Below, in pieces: positions 51,727-60,745 of a DNA stretch of 64,000 bases (position 1 is its first letter; every line of letters starts with the position of its first letter). The stretch is from Igneacidithiobacillus copahuensis (GTDB lineage: Bacteria; Pseudomonadota; Gammaproteobacteria; Acidithiobacillales; Acidithiobacillaceae): assembly GCF_018854015.1 (NCBI RefSeq), contig NZ_JAAXYO010000107.1:29086-93085 (forward strand), written 5' to 3'. Under the pieces are notes generated by a model. The model did no database searches and was not told the origin of the DNA. It worked only from the letters and a program-made list of their open reading frames with translations. A program made the position numbers and the translations under genes.

Positions 51727-51971
51727 AATTCAGCGCCAACCTTTTCAGCGGCCATGACCTCGCCACCATGTACGGCGGGATCGAAGAGATTGAGCCGATC
51801 CGCCAGCGTCAAATCGGCGATTGTGCTGACTGGCTCAACGATAACGCGCCCATGCTCGACCGAAAGTCTTACCTCTTGGTCCGCATGAAGATGCGCTTCG
51901 CTGGCAATGGCAGCAGGTAGCCTTACACCCAGGTTATTCCCCCATTTTTTGATGATGAGTCGGGTCTCCAT
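51720..51971 (-). CDS. mazE: MazE/AbrB-type antitoxin
   Basis: An 83-residue antitoxin starting METRLIIKKWGNNLGVRLP, the MazE swapped-hairpin DNA-binding fold, with an acidic C-terminal tail that would bind MazF. I start at 51971; an upstream ATG at 52031 adds 20 residues that look untypical. Autorepression is expected for the family. Confidence 0.85.
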   Translation of the reverse strand: METRLIIKKWGNNLGVRLPAAIASEAHLHADQEVRLSVEHGRVIVEPVSTIADLTLADRLNLFDPAVHGGEVMAAEKVGAELW

Positions 51972-52104
51972 AAAAATTACTCCTTCAGCCAACGCCATGT
52001 CTATACATAAGTATAAACAGGCTGTGCGCACTCGGCAAGGTGGCGCAGTTGCCGAACCTCCTCACAGCTATAGATCTAGCCATCGAATAGCGCCATAAGA
52101 CGCC

Positions 52105-52692
52105 CTACCAGTTCAGGGCATAAACCATCGCGGCTTTCTCTGCCTTGGGGGCGGAGCCAGGCTTCGTCGTCCCCCAGGTCTCCACAAAAACCATGGGCGC
52201 ATTGGAGCGATGGCGCCAGGACAGGGCTCCAGCGACGCTCACCCGGACCGGAACACCGGCAGCGGTGAGGATGCGGTTCGCATACCCGCTGTCACCGTGC
52301 AGGCGTCCGGAGTTGTACGCCTCGAAGGCATGATAGAGCGCCGTTTGACCCGGGCCATAGGTGGTGGTGGCCTGGCGGTAGTCTGCGGCGAGAATCTCTG
52401 CTCCTACCCGCAGATTGGTGCAGGCATCGAAGGCAGTGGCAGGCCTCAGACCGTAGGCTGCGAAGTTTACGGTATCCACCTGGGCGATGCCCACATCCAC
52501 CTGGTGGCCCTCGGCCATCAGCACCCGCAAAATCCGTTCGGCTCCCTTGCGGGTTTGGGGGTGGTAACCCCTGTGGGCCGTGTTATCCCACAGAACCCAA
52601 GGGTTGCCGCCCGACTCCATCTGGACGATAGCGGCCAGTGTTGACGGAGCCACCTGTGGGGCGCACTGCTGGGCGAGAGTGGTCAACAACAT
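52105..52692 (-). CDS. Conjugation lytic transglycosylase (VirB1/TraL-like)
   Basis: A 195-residue soluble-lytic-transglycosylase-fold protein: LAAIVQMESGGNPW (catalytic Glu in ESGG), VDVGIAQVDTVNF and ALYHAFEAYNSGRL. It opens peptidoglycan for the type IV apparatus. It follows traF by 10 bp in one operon. No Sec signal is visible in the chosen frame; the short hydrophobic start may suffice or the true start may be different. Confidence 0.82.
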   Translation of the reverse strand: MLLTTLAQQCAPQVAPSTLAAIVQMESGGNPWVLWDNTAHRGYHPQTRKGAERILRVLMAEGHQVDVGIAQVDTVNFAAYGLRPATAFDACTNLRVGAEILAADYRQATTTYGPGQTALYHAFEAYNSGRLHGDSGYANRILTAAGVPVRVSVAGALSWRHRSNAPMVFVETWGTTKPGSAPKAEKAAMVYALNW

Positions 52693-52702
52693 GGGAATCT
52701 CC

Positions 52703-53371
52703 TCATTTCGTCTGGATTTGGTCGGTGTACCAATACTGGCTGCCGGGGATGACCAGGGTAGGCCGCAGGCTGCCCAGGATATTTTTCACCGGCACCGGGC
52801 CGTAGTAGGCGCTGGTGAAGGCAAAGGTACCCGGCGCATAGTCCCAGAAATACCCATTGGGGACTGTCAGCCGGGTGCCGATCGGCAGGTGGATGACCGG
52901 AATGCCCTCCACCTTGGTCACGATCCGGCTGTTGGGCAGCAGCTTGCCGTTGGCAATGACGCCCTCCTTGGTGATCTTGACAGTCTGGCCCGCTGTGGCC
53001 ACCACATCCTTGGCGAAAGGCATGAGATCATCGGCACAGTGCCACTTGCCCCGTGGCGCGAAGTCCAGCCATAGGCCCGTGATGGCCTCGTGCATGGCCG
53101 GATTGTCTCCGGGTGGAGTATTCGCCAGCATTGCAGTGGGACCCACAAAGGGCACATGCAGGCCCTCGTGGACCGGCGGGCAGAGATACACCCGGTCGCC
53201 GTCCTTGAGGTGGGCGGGTTTTGGGCTACGCTGGTAGAAGCCAATGGGCATGCAGGTCGTGACGTTGAGCGACCAATGCTCGATCCGGCCCACGGCAAAC
53301 AGTGCCGCCACAGGCAAGGTGAGCGTCGCCGCCGTAATGATGGCGAGAGTGGAGAGTTTAGGAAGCCGCAT
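52703..53371 (-). CDS. traF: Conjugative transfer signal peptidase TraF (S26 family)
   Basis: A 222-residue S26 peptidase with one N-terminal helix (LAIITAATLTLPVAALFAVG) and a catalytic region beginning TTCMPIGFYQR, where the usual nucleophile Ser of SxPxGxY is replaced by Cys in CMPIGFY. A Lys-containing VVATAGQTVKITKEG follows. TraF processes the pilin. The ATG at 53371 is chosen because the upstream extension (from 53440) lacks signal character. A GGCTATACC element is at 53407-53415. Confidence 0.78.
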   Translation of the reverse strand: MRLPKLSTLAIITAATLTLPVAALFAVGRIEHWSLNVTTCMPIGFYQRSPKPAHLKDGDRVYLCPPVHEGLHVPFVGPTAMLANTPPGDNPAMHEAITGLWLDFAPRGKWHCADDLMPFAKDVVATAGQTVKITKEGVIANGKLLPNSRIVTKVEGIPVIHLPIGTRLTVPNGYFWDYAPGTFAFTSAYYGPVPVKNILGSLRPTLVIPGSQYWYTDQIQTK

Positions 53372-53406
53372 ACCAGAAAGCGCCTCTTGTATAGTGGTCC
53401 TGTTCT

Positions 53407-53415
53407 GGTATAGCC
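53407..53415 (-). promoter_or_regulatory. traF upstream GGCTATACC element
   Basis: The 12-base minus-strand string GGCGGCTATACC (53418-53407) also occurs upstream of traB (48665-48654). It lies 35 bp before the traF start. A shared transfer-gene promoter element or operator is likely. Confidence 0.5.
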
Positions 53416-53460
53416 GCCGAGAATGGCGATCGGCACTCAATCAATGCCGAGTGGGGCAAT

Positions 53461-53715
53461 CAGAGTAGGAGATCGCCGAGGACTTCTTTTGCCAACGTTC
53501 TGCGCTTGCGGCAGTGGCTACGGCAGAAGCTGAAGCGCGAGGCGTACTGCAACATTCTGAAATCCTGTAAACAGCCTCTGGGCTTGCGCGGGTAGTCTGG
53601 CCGATGCCACTTCTCGCCACAGGCACATCGAGTGGCCCTGGCCTCTCTCGTTCTGCACCATCACAACTCGGTCTGCAACTGCTTGGCGAAGTCCTCGTAG
53701 CTGAGGCGTTATGCC
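53461..53715 (-). pseudogene. Possible remnant of a zinc-binding hypothetical gene
   Basis: A minus-strand frame contains ATRCACGEKWHRPDYPRKPRG and SFCRSHCRKRRTLA, a CxC-WHRxxYPRKPRG-CxxxxC pattern that I recall from short zinc-binding hypothetical proteins, but it is interrupted by a stop upstream (TELstopW) and has no good start. I treat it as a decayed fragment. Other readings of this stretch have no motif. Confidence 0.3.
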
Positions 53716-53810
53716 AAAACGAAAGCCTTTTTCGCATCTTGAACTCGTGACGGATGTGGTTTACAATATCACATACAAATAGGTTTTTTGGAAACCATGA
53801 AAGGTCAGCC

Positions 53811-54878
53811 ATGTTTAGCGTCCGACTCCGTCGAGCTCGTAAGGCGGCAGGGCTATCCCTGCGCGATCTGGGTGAACGCGTGGGGGTATCCCATGCCGCC
53901 ATCAAAAAGTACGAAGACGGCATTGCCATGCCGTCGTCCGACATTCTGGTTGGGCTGTCGCGCACGCTCAAGGTGCGCACCGAATATTTCTTCCGTCCGG
54001 AGCCGGTCGCGCTTGAAGGCATTGAGTACCGCAAGCGCAGCTCCTTGCCCAAAAAGCGGTTGGACGCGATCACCCATGAAGTAATCGACCAGATCGAACG
54101 TCGCATCGAGCTGGAAAACCTTTTTCCTCAGTCGCCCGTCAAGGTCTTCGCCACAGTCGAGGGGCTGGCGACGTCTATTACCGCGATGGATCAGATTGAA
54201 GAAGCCGCCGAGCACGTCCGCGAGGCATGGGAACTGGGCTTTGACCCCATCCCCGATCTGATCGATGTGCTGGAGACCAACGGCATTCGCGTTTTCATGA
54301 TCGAGGCGGACGCCGAGAACAGGTTCGACGGCCTCGCGGCCCGTGTCAGCGGCATGCCTATCGTGGTCGTTGGTCGCCACTGGCCGGGGGATCGTCAGCG
54401 CTTCACCCTGGCGCACGAGCTCGGGCATCTCATGCTCGAAGGTCGCCTTGCCGACGATCTGGACGAGGAGATGGCGTGCAACCGCTTCTCCGGAGCATTT
54501 CTGTTTCCGCGCGCATCTGTGCTGCAAGAGCTCGGTGAGCATCGCAACGCCATCGAACTTAAGGAGCTAGGGCTGCTGAAGGAAGAGTTCGGTCTGTCGA
54601 TGTCCGGAATTCTCTATCGCGCCCGAGACCTTGGAATCATCTCACCCGCCTACCGCGAAGAACAGGCCAGGCTGTTCCGCTTCAAAGGTTGGTGCCGGAA
54701 AGAGCCGGGGCGCGACTACCCCACCGAGAAGTCGCACATCTTCGAACAGTTGGTGTTTCACGCTCTGGCCGAGGAGTACATCGGCGAGTCGAAAGCCGCA
54801 GAGTTGATGAATATGCCACTACAACAGTTTCGGCGCGTCCGCTCGATGGAGGGCGGCGATGCTGCTGTTAATCAGTGA
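53811..54878 (+). CDS. XRE-family regulator with ImmA/IrrE metallopeptidase domain
   Basis: A 355-residue fusion. The N-terminal HTH (RRARKAAGLSLRDLGERVG, SHAAIKKYEDG) is followed by an ImmA/IrrE domain with FTLAHELGHLML (HExxH zinc site) and a later AFLFP. The family (COG2856) cleaves repressors or antitoxins in mobile elements. The ATG at 53811 is preferred; the frame extends to 53754. It overlaps the PIN gene by 20 bp, so the two form a module, perhaps a toxin-antitoxin or a defence unit. Confidence 0.85.
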   Translation: MFSVRLRRARKAAGLSLRDLGERVGVSHAAIKKYEDGIAMPSSDILVGLSRTLKVRTEYFFRPEPVALEGIEYRKRSSLPKKRLDAITHEVIDQIERRIELENLFPQSPVKVFATVEGLATSITAMDQIEEAAEHVREAWELGFDPIPDLIDVLETNGIRVFMIEADAENRFDGLAARVSGMPIVVVGRHWPGDRQRFTLAHELGHLMLEGRLADDLDEEMACNRFSGAFLFPRASVLQELGEHRNAIELKELGLLKEEFGLSMSGILYRARDLGIISPAYREEQARLFRFKGWCRKEPGRDYPTEKSHIFEQLVFHALAEEYIGESKAAELMNMPLQQFRRVRSMEGGDAAVNQ

Positions 54879-55377
54879 TGCCAACATCTTGATGGATGTC
54901 GAAGTGGGCGATCTCGTAGCACCAATGTTCAGTCTCGGTTACCAATTCGCCGTGCCTGACGTTCTTTACTACGAGGAATTAGAGGAGCAGCACGCGCACC
55001 TGCTGGACATGGGGTTGCAGACCCGCACGCTGCCGCCCAAGAGTGTTGAGCGCGTCCAGGCGCTGAGCCAGACCTACGTCAGGCCGGGGCGCAACGACTT
55101 GTTCGCACTCGCGCTGGCCGAAGTCGAGCAATGCCCTCTGCTGACAGGGGATGCCGCGCTGAGGCAGGCCGCGGAAACAGAACAAGTCGAGGTCAAGGGC
55201 ACCGTCTGGCTGATTTCGGAGATGGTGCGCGAGCAGCGCATCACCGTGACAGTGGCCAGGACGGCGCTCCACAAGATGCGCGTCAACGGACGGCGACTGC
55301 CGTGGGGTGCGGCTGAACAAATGCTGTCAGAGATTGAGGCATATTCTACATCCAGACGAATAAGAAATAGGAATTAG
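54859..55377 (+). CDS. PIN-domain protein coupled to the XRE-ImmA gene
   Basis: A 172-residue protein starting MLLLISDANILMDVEVGDL, with the acidic pattern of PIN nucleases (DAN near residue 7, DVLYYEELEE near 34, RNDLFALALAE near 75, LLTGDAALRQAA near 93). It would be an RNA-cleaving toxin or effector controlled by its overlapping upstream partner. Similar XRE-IrrE/PIN pairs occur in mobile elements. Confidence 0.78.
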   Translation: MLLLISDANILMDVEVGDLVAPMFSLGYQFAVPDVLYYEELEEQHAHLLDMGLQTRTLPPKSVERVQALSQTYVRPGRNDLFALALAEVEQCPLLTGDAALRQAAETEQVEVKGTVWLISEMVREQRITVTVARTALHKMRVNGRRLPWGAAEQMLSEIEAYSTSRRIRNRN

Positions 55378-55433
55378 TATGGCCATCTGCGATGCGATAT
55401 GAAACGAAAACGGCAACTCTATGAATTGATCGT

Positions 55434-58019
55434 ATGTTAAAGCATAGATCTCCTCATCATGGCACCATGGACGCCATTCCCTTCATGAATTGTCCGGCGA
55501 AAACGTATCTTCGTCCCGATGATGTGCTGGTACCCGGTCGAAGCGTGGTCGAACATTGCCAGATCGTTGGTGAGGTAGCACGTGCGCTGATCGCGCGGTA
55601 TCCAGATCGGCTGAGCGAAATCCTCTTTCCTCCGGGGAGCTCTTTGGTCGCTGGTAGTCACGATCTAGGCAAGGTGAGCCCCTACTTCTACGAAAAGTTG
55701 CGCAAAAATTGCGGCGGAGGGGTTACCAATTGGCCGGTTTTCTCCGTCAACCCAGAGTTGGAGCGGCAGTGGGGAGGCCATGCCGGGGTAAGCCAGGTCG
55801 CGGCGCGTGCCATGGGAGTTCCTCGGTGGGTGCCGGAGATTCTCGGCCAGCATCACGGATTTTCTCCGCCGGTAGCGGGGAAGCGTGCCGATGCGGAGAT
55901 TTTCGGTGGGGCGAATTGGCAGGCCCAGCGCGAAGCTTTGGCGGTAGAGTTGAAGCTTCGTCTCGGTGTGGATTGGCCAGAGGTGAAATCGCCTGAACAG
56001 GCGCGTTTACTAGCCGGGCTGACTTCGGTAGCCGACTGGATTGGTTCCGGCCAGCATTTTGAAAATCCTGCTTTGCCGTGGAAGCCGAGCATTGAGCTGG
56101 CACTGGATGAGGCGGGTTTTATCCAACCCGCCTATCGACTGGGTCTGCGGTTTGCCGATGTGTTTGGCTTTGCCCCGCGCCCAGCGCAAGCACGTCTGCT
56201 CGAGTCGGTCAGCGGCCATGGTGTGTATGTGCTGGAAGCGCCTATGGGGTTGGGAAAAACCGAGGCAGCACTATACGCGGCATATCAGATGCTGCAGCAA
56301 GGTCAGGCGTGCGGCATCTATTTCGCGCTGCCTACCCAGCTCACGTCCAACAAGATTTATTCCCGCTTCAATCAGTTCTTGCAGAGCATTCTGGAAGCAG
56401 ACTGTCCTCAGCGTGCGTTGCTGCTGCACGCCAATGCGTGGTTAGTAGATACCGAGATGGGTGAAGAAGGGCGCCCTGGCGGCGCATGGTTCCATCGTGC
56501 CAAGCGCGGCCTTCTCGCGCCCTTTGCCGTAGGCACAATTGATCAGGCATTGATGGCTGCCATGAATGTGAAGCATGGTTTCGTGCGAGCATTCGGTCTT
56601 GCCGGAAAAGTGGTGATCCTGGATGAAGTGCATACATACGACGCCTATACCGGCACTTTGCTGGATGCCTTGATCAAGCTGCTGCGCGAGTTGCATTGCA
56701 CCATCATCATCTTGAGTGCCACCTTGAGCCGGCAGCGCCGCAGCCAACTGCTCGATGCCCCGCTGGAGAGTGACGCTTACCCGCTGATCACTGCCGTGAC
56801 CCGTAGTGCCGAATTGCAAGAGTTTTCGGTTGAGCCAGAAGGTTCGGCGCACATCTCGATCAGCGTCGAGCACGAAGAGGGCCGCGCGGTACAGGAGGCA
56901 CTGGAGCGCGCTACCGATGGCCAGCAGGTGTTGTGGATCGAAAACACTGTGAAAGATGCACAGCAACGGTATCTCGATCTCGCGGCACGTGCTGCCGAGC
57001 TGAATGTGGCCTGCGGCTTGCTGCATTCGCGTTACACTATGGCCGATCGCCAACACATCGAAGACCACTGGGTGGATCTGTTTGGCAAGCCGGGATTGGT
57101 ACGGCGCGGCGAGCGCGGGCGCATTCTGGTTGGAACTCAGGTGCTGGAGCAGTCGCTGGATATTGATGCAGATTTCCTCGTTAGTCGCTTTGCGCCCACC
57201 GACATGCTGCTGCAGCGCATGGGACGGTTGTGGCGTCATGCCAACACGCCACGACCTGCAGGAGCGCGGGCCGAAGCGTGGCTGCTGGCGCCTGCGTTGG
57301 ATGCAGCCATTAATGGGCCGCAGACAGCGTTCGGCGCGAGCGCATACGTCTACAGCCCCTATGTGTTGTGCCGCAGTCTGGAAGTCTGGCAAACACGTGC
57401 CGAAGTCGACCTCCCTCAAGATATCCGCGCATTAATTGAGGCCACCTACGTCGACCGCATGGACGAGGGTGCAATGGAGCGCTGGCGGCATGAACTGGAT
57501 AACGGCACGCTCAGGCGTAAGGGGCGTATTGCCCTGCAGCAACTGGCGCGTATCGGCCTGGCCACGGATGGCAAGACCTTGCCCGAGAGTAAGGCCCAGA
57601 CCCGCTACAGCGAAACCGACAACATTGAGGTGCTGCTGCTGCGGGATTTGCAGCAGTACAAAGACTCGCAAAGTAGCCGCCTGGTACTACGAGATGGCAG
57701 CGAACTGATTCTTCCGTGGCGGCGAAACAGATTAACGAAGATCGAGTGGAAAACACTCACTGCACGCTTAATGCTGGAAATCGTATTAGTCCGTGTGGGT
57801 GATGCGCCACAACCGGTGGCACGCGACACCCTGGAAAAATACGGTTTGCAGCATTGCTTTTATCTGGGCAACAGAGACTGGGCAGATGATGAAAGCCTGC
57901 TGCGCGTGGCACTGGTGGATGAAACCGGCACGCTGCGCGGCATCCACGGCCAAGCCGTACATGACAAACACACGCTGGAATACCGTGATGATCTCGGCTA
58001 TCGGGTCGTCAAGCACTGA
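55434..58019 (+). CDS. cas3: CRISPR-associated helicase/nuclease Cas3 (type I-E)
   Basis: An 861-residue Cas3 with an HD nuclease domain (HCQIVGEVA, AGSHDLGKVSPYFYE), a DExH helicase (EAPMGLGKTEAALYA Walker A, VVILDEVHTYDA, IIILSATLSRQR) and motif VI LLQRMGRLWRH. It nicks and unwinds the DNA target recruited by Cascade. No good ribosome-binding site is seen for the ATG at 55434; ATG at 55467 is an alternative. First of eight cas genes on the plus strand. Confidence 0.95.
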   Translation: MLKHRSPHHGTMDAIPFMNCPAKTYLRPDDVLVPGRSVVEHCQIVGEVARALIARYPDRLSEILFPPGSSLVAGSHDLGKVSPYFYEKLRKNCGGGVTNWPVFSVNPELERQWGGHAGVSQVAARAMGVPRWVPEILGQHHGFSPPVAGKRADAEIFGGANWQAQREALAVELKLRLGVDWPEVKSPEQARLLAGLTSVADWIGSGQHFENPALPWKPSIELALDEAGFIQPAYRLGLRFADVFGFAPRPAQARLLESVSGHGVYVLEAPMGLGKTEAALYAAYQMLQQGQACGIYFALPTQLTSNKIYSRFNQFLQSILEADCPQRALLLHANAWLVDTEMGEEGRPGGAWFHRAKRGLLAPFAVGTIDQALMAAMNVKHGFVRAFGLAGKVVILDEVHTYDAYTGTLLDALIKLLRELHCTIIILSATLSRQRRSQLLDAPLESDAYPLITAVTRSAELQEFSVEPEGSAHISISVEHEEGRAVQEALERATDGQQVLWIENTVKDAQQRYLDLAARAAELNVACGLLHSRYTMADRQHIEDHWVDLFGKPGLVRRGERGRILVGTQVLEQSLDIDADFLVSRFAPTDMLLQRMGRLWRHANTPRPAGARAEAWLLAPALDAAINGPQTAFGASAYVYSPYVLCRSLEVWQTRAEVDLPQDIRALIEATYVDRMDEGAMERWRHELDNGTLRRKGRIALQQLARIGLATDGKTLPESKAQTRYSETDNIEVLLLRDLQQYKDSQSSRLVLRDGSELILPWRRNRLTKIEWKTLTARLMLEIVLVRVGDAPQPVARDTLEKYGLQHCFYLGNRDWADDESLLRVALVDETGTLRGIHGQAVHDKHTLEYRDDLGYRVVKH

Positions 58020-58031
58020 CAAGGAGAGGAC

Positions 58032-59537
58032 ATGGACAAGCATTTCAACCTGATCGACGAGCCGTGGATTCCGGTAGCTGACAAAGGCCGGGTCAGCTTG
58101 CGACAGGTTTTCAGTGAGCCGGACTACCGCGCGCTGGGCGGCAATCCGGTCGAGAAGATCGCCTTGATGAAGTTGCTGCTCGCCATCGCGCAGGCTGCGG
58201 CTACACCAGAGGACGATGACGCGTGGCGAGCGATGGGTGCCGAAGGCATCGCGGACCAGTGCTTGGCGTATCTGGAAAAATGGTATAAGCGCTTCGACCT
58301 GTATGGCCCGCAGCCTTTTTTGCAGATGCCTGCCATCGTGGCGGCCGAACTCAAGAGCTACGGCACCGTGCTGCCTGAGGTGGCTACCGGCAATACCACG
58401 GTGCTCAGTCAAGGCCAAATGGAGCGCTCGTTGACGGATGCCGAAAAGGCCGTGTTGCTGGTTTGTCTGATGGGGTTTGCGCTGGGAGGCAAGAAGACCG
58501 ACAACAGTGTCGAGTTGAGCCCCAACTATGCGGGCAAGCGTAACGACAAGGGTAAGCCAGCGACCGGAAAGCCCGGCCCGGCTGTGGCACACATGGGTTT
58601 GCTTCATACCCTGCTGGAGGGTGGAAGGCTCTGGCAGAGCCTGTGGCTCAATCTGCTGTCCTCGCGTCAGATCGAGCAGAGTCAGAAATACCCAGCGGGC
58701 CTCGGAACTGCGCCGTGGGAACAGATGCCCGCTGGCGAAGACGACGGGATTGCGCGTCAACTGAAGCAGTCGCTGATGGGACGGCTGGTACCGCTGTGCC
58801 GTTTCTGTCTGCTGGCCGAGGGCGGGCTGCATTACTCCGAAGGCATCGCCCACCCGAGTTACAAGGAAGGCGTGTGTGACCCGACTGTGGCAGTGAACTG
58901 GGCCGGGAAGGAACCCAAGGCGCTGTGGGTCAATCCGGAAAAGCGCCCATGGCGCGAGTTGACCGCGCTGCTCGGGTTTCTTGCGCAACAGCGAACTGCT
59001 GGGTTCGAGTGCTTGCAGCTTGGCGCCGGAGTGGAACGGGCGGCTGAGAACGTGGATGCATTTGCCATTTGGTCGGGTGGTTTGCGTGTCAGTAGCAACG
59101 CTGGCGAGCAATACGCTTCCGGCACCGACGATTTCGTCGAGTCTGTGATCTGGCTGGAAAGTGCGGCATTGGGCGATTTCTGGTTTGCTCAGTTGCAAGC
59201 AGAAATGGCAGCGCTCGATGATCTGGCCAAAAACTTGTATGGATGGGTGCTGGACTATTTCAAGACTCTCAAGACAAAACAGGACCATGGTGCCAGTCTG
59301 GCGGCGCAAGCCACACATCTGTTCTGGCAACTGTGCGAACGCGACTTCCAGCCACTGCTCGACCATTGCGACTCGGACGAGGCAAACGCTGCGGCGCGCC
59401 ATCAGCTTCGCCGCCGCTTCGCCGCGTACGCACAGCAAGCCTATGACCGCTACTGCGCCAAAGACACTGCTCGCCAGCTCGACGCATGGGCGCGCTGCCG
59501 ACCCAATCACAGCAAGTACCTGCAACAGGAGGCATGA
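58032..59537 (+). CDS. cas8e: Cascade large subunit Cas8e (Cse1/CasA)
   Basis: A 501-residue protein with the Cse1 N-terminus (FNLIDEPWIPVADKGRVSLR), the GPQPFLQMP motif and a C-terminal four-helix bundle. It recognises the PAM and recruits Cas3. It starts 12 bp after cas3 with GGAGAGG before the ATG. Confidence 0.95.
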   Translation: MDKHFNLIDEPWIPVADKGRVSLRQVFSEPDYRALGGNPVEKIALMKLLLAIAQAAATPEDDDAWRAMGAEGIADQCLAYLEKWYKRFDLYGPQPFLQMPAIVAAELKSYGTVLPEVATGNTTVLSQGQMERSLTDAEKAVLLVCLMGFALGGKKTDNSVELSPNYAGKRNDKGKPATGKPGPAVAHMGLLHTLLEGGRLWQSLWLNLLSSRQIEQSQKYPAGLGTAPWEQMPAGEDDGIARQLKQSLMGRLVPLCRFCLLAEGGLHYSEGIAHPSYKEGVCDPTVAVNWAGKEPKALWVNPEKRPWRELTALLGFLAQQRTAGFECLQLGAGVERAAENVDAFAIWSGGLRVSSNAGEQYASGTDDFVESVIWLESAALGDFWFAQLQAEMAALDDLAKNLYGWVLDYFKTLKTKQDHGASLAAQATHLFWQLCERDFQPLLDHCDSDEANAAARHQLRRRFAAYAQQAYDRYCAKDTARQLDAWARCRPNHSKYLQQEA

Positions 59538-59540
59538 ATC

Positions 59541-60077
59541 ATGGAAACCGTGGAGGAACACGTGCCCGCAACGACAAGTCGTGAAGACAATTTCGTTGCT
59601 GGCGTCATTGCGAGCTGCCAGCAAGACAAGGGGCTGGCAGCGCGTCTGCGGCGTGCCGACAATCCGGCCACCGAATACCAGAGCTGGGAGCTGCTCGCCG
59701 CCTGGGGCATTGATCTCGAACGCGATGATCAGCGCTTGCCGTTCGCTACCGTGGCTGCGGCGATTGCGAGGGCCAAGGTGGACGCCAATGGGCGCCTTGC
59801 ACTCGGCCGTGCGATGGCAGATTGCTACAAAGACGGCAACCAGAGTGATCAGGCGAAAGCGCGCCTGCGCCGTCTGCTAGCGTGTGACGAACTGGCTGAG
59901 CTGTGCCGCCTGCTTCGCCCCGTTCTCACGCTTGTGGAAAGCCGTGTTGGCAAGCCTTTGGACTACGCGCGCTTGCTCAAACAGTTGCGTCGTTTTCCGT
60001 TTGCCGCACAACAGGTCAAGGCGCAGTGGGCGCAGGAGTTCTACGGCCGCAAGGCGGAAGCCGGGGAGGACGCATGA
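59541..60077 (+). CDS. cse2: Cascade small subunit Cse2 (CasB)
   Basis: A 178-residue all-helical protein (GLAARLRRADNPATEYQSW, LGRAMADCYKDG, RRLLACDELAELCRLLRPVL), matching Cse2. It stabilises the R-loop. Its end overlaps the cas6e start (ATGA). Confidence 0.9.
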   Translation: METVEEHVPATTSREDNFVAGVIASCQQDKGLAARLRRADNPATEYQSWELLAAWGIDLERDDQRLPFATVAAAIARAKVDANGRLALGRAMADCYKDGNQSDQAKARLRRLLACDELAELCRLLRPVLTLVESRVGKPLDYARLLKQLRRFPFAAQQVKAQWAQEFYGRKAEAGEDA

Positions 60078-60718
60078 GCCTGATCGCCAGCGTGTTGCAA
60101 CTGGATCGTGCGGCCGTCAAGGCGCTGCGCATTACTGATCCGTACTCTCTGCATCGGGTGGTTTACGGGCTATACCAAGACGTACGCAGTGCGGCAGCCA
60201 AGACGGGCCATCAAGCCAGCGGCATCCTGTATGCTGACCAAGGCGGTGATTTTCATAGCCGGAAAATTTTGCTGCTGGCTGATCGTGCACCCGCAGGCTT
60301 TGCCGAGGGGGGCTATGGTGAGGTGCGCAGCAAGCCGATACCCGATAATTTCCTTGACCACCCGCGCTACCGCTTCAAGGTTATCGTCAACCCCACGCGG
60401 CGTGACTCCGTCAGCGGCAAGCTGATGCCCGTCAAGGGACGTGACGCGGTGGCCACATGGTTTGCCGAGCGTAGTCTGGCTAGTTGGGGCTTCCGCATTT
60501 CATCCGACCACCTGCAGGTGGATCGACTGGATGTGCTGCAGTTCAGGGGCAAGGCCCAGCACTCTGTTACTCTGGCTCAAGCTCATGTGCAAGGTCATCT
60601 GCAGGTCACCGACCCCGAACAATTTCGCCACAGCTTTACCAGCGGCATCGGTCGAGGACGCAGCTTCGGTTGTGGCCTATTGCAGATCGTCCCGTTAATC
60701 GACAACCCCTTCGCCTGA
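60074..60718 (+). CDS. cas6e: CRISPR crRNA endoribonuclease Cas6e (CasE)
   Basis: A 214-residue Cas6e. Two ferredoxin-like halves; DPYSLHRVVYGLY near the start (catalytic His region) and the C-terminal Gly-rich loop FTSGIGRGRSFGCGLLQIVPL are diagnostic. It cleaves pre-crRNA at each repeat hairpin. It sits directly after cse2, before cas7e, unlike the E. coli order where it follows cas5e. Confidence 0.93.
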   Translation: MSLIASVLQLDRAAVKALRITDPYSLHRVVYGLYQDVRSAAAKTGHQASGILYADQGGDFHSRKILLLADRAPAGFAEGGYGEVRSKPIPDNFLDHPRYRFKVIVNPTRRDSVSGKLMPVKGRDAVATWFAERSLASWGFRISSDHLQVDRLDVLQFRGKAQHSVTLAQAHVQGHLQVTDPEQFRHSFTSGIGRGRSFGCGLLQIVPLIDNPFA

Positions 60719-60745
60719 ATATCTTCTTTGAAAAGGATCTTTGCC

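Noticed and set aside
57786..59624. A 612-codon minus-strand frame
   Set aside because: Antisense to the end of cas3, cas8e and the start of cse2; composition effect only.
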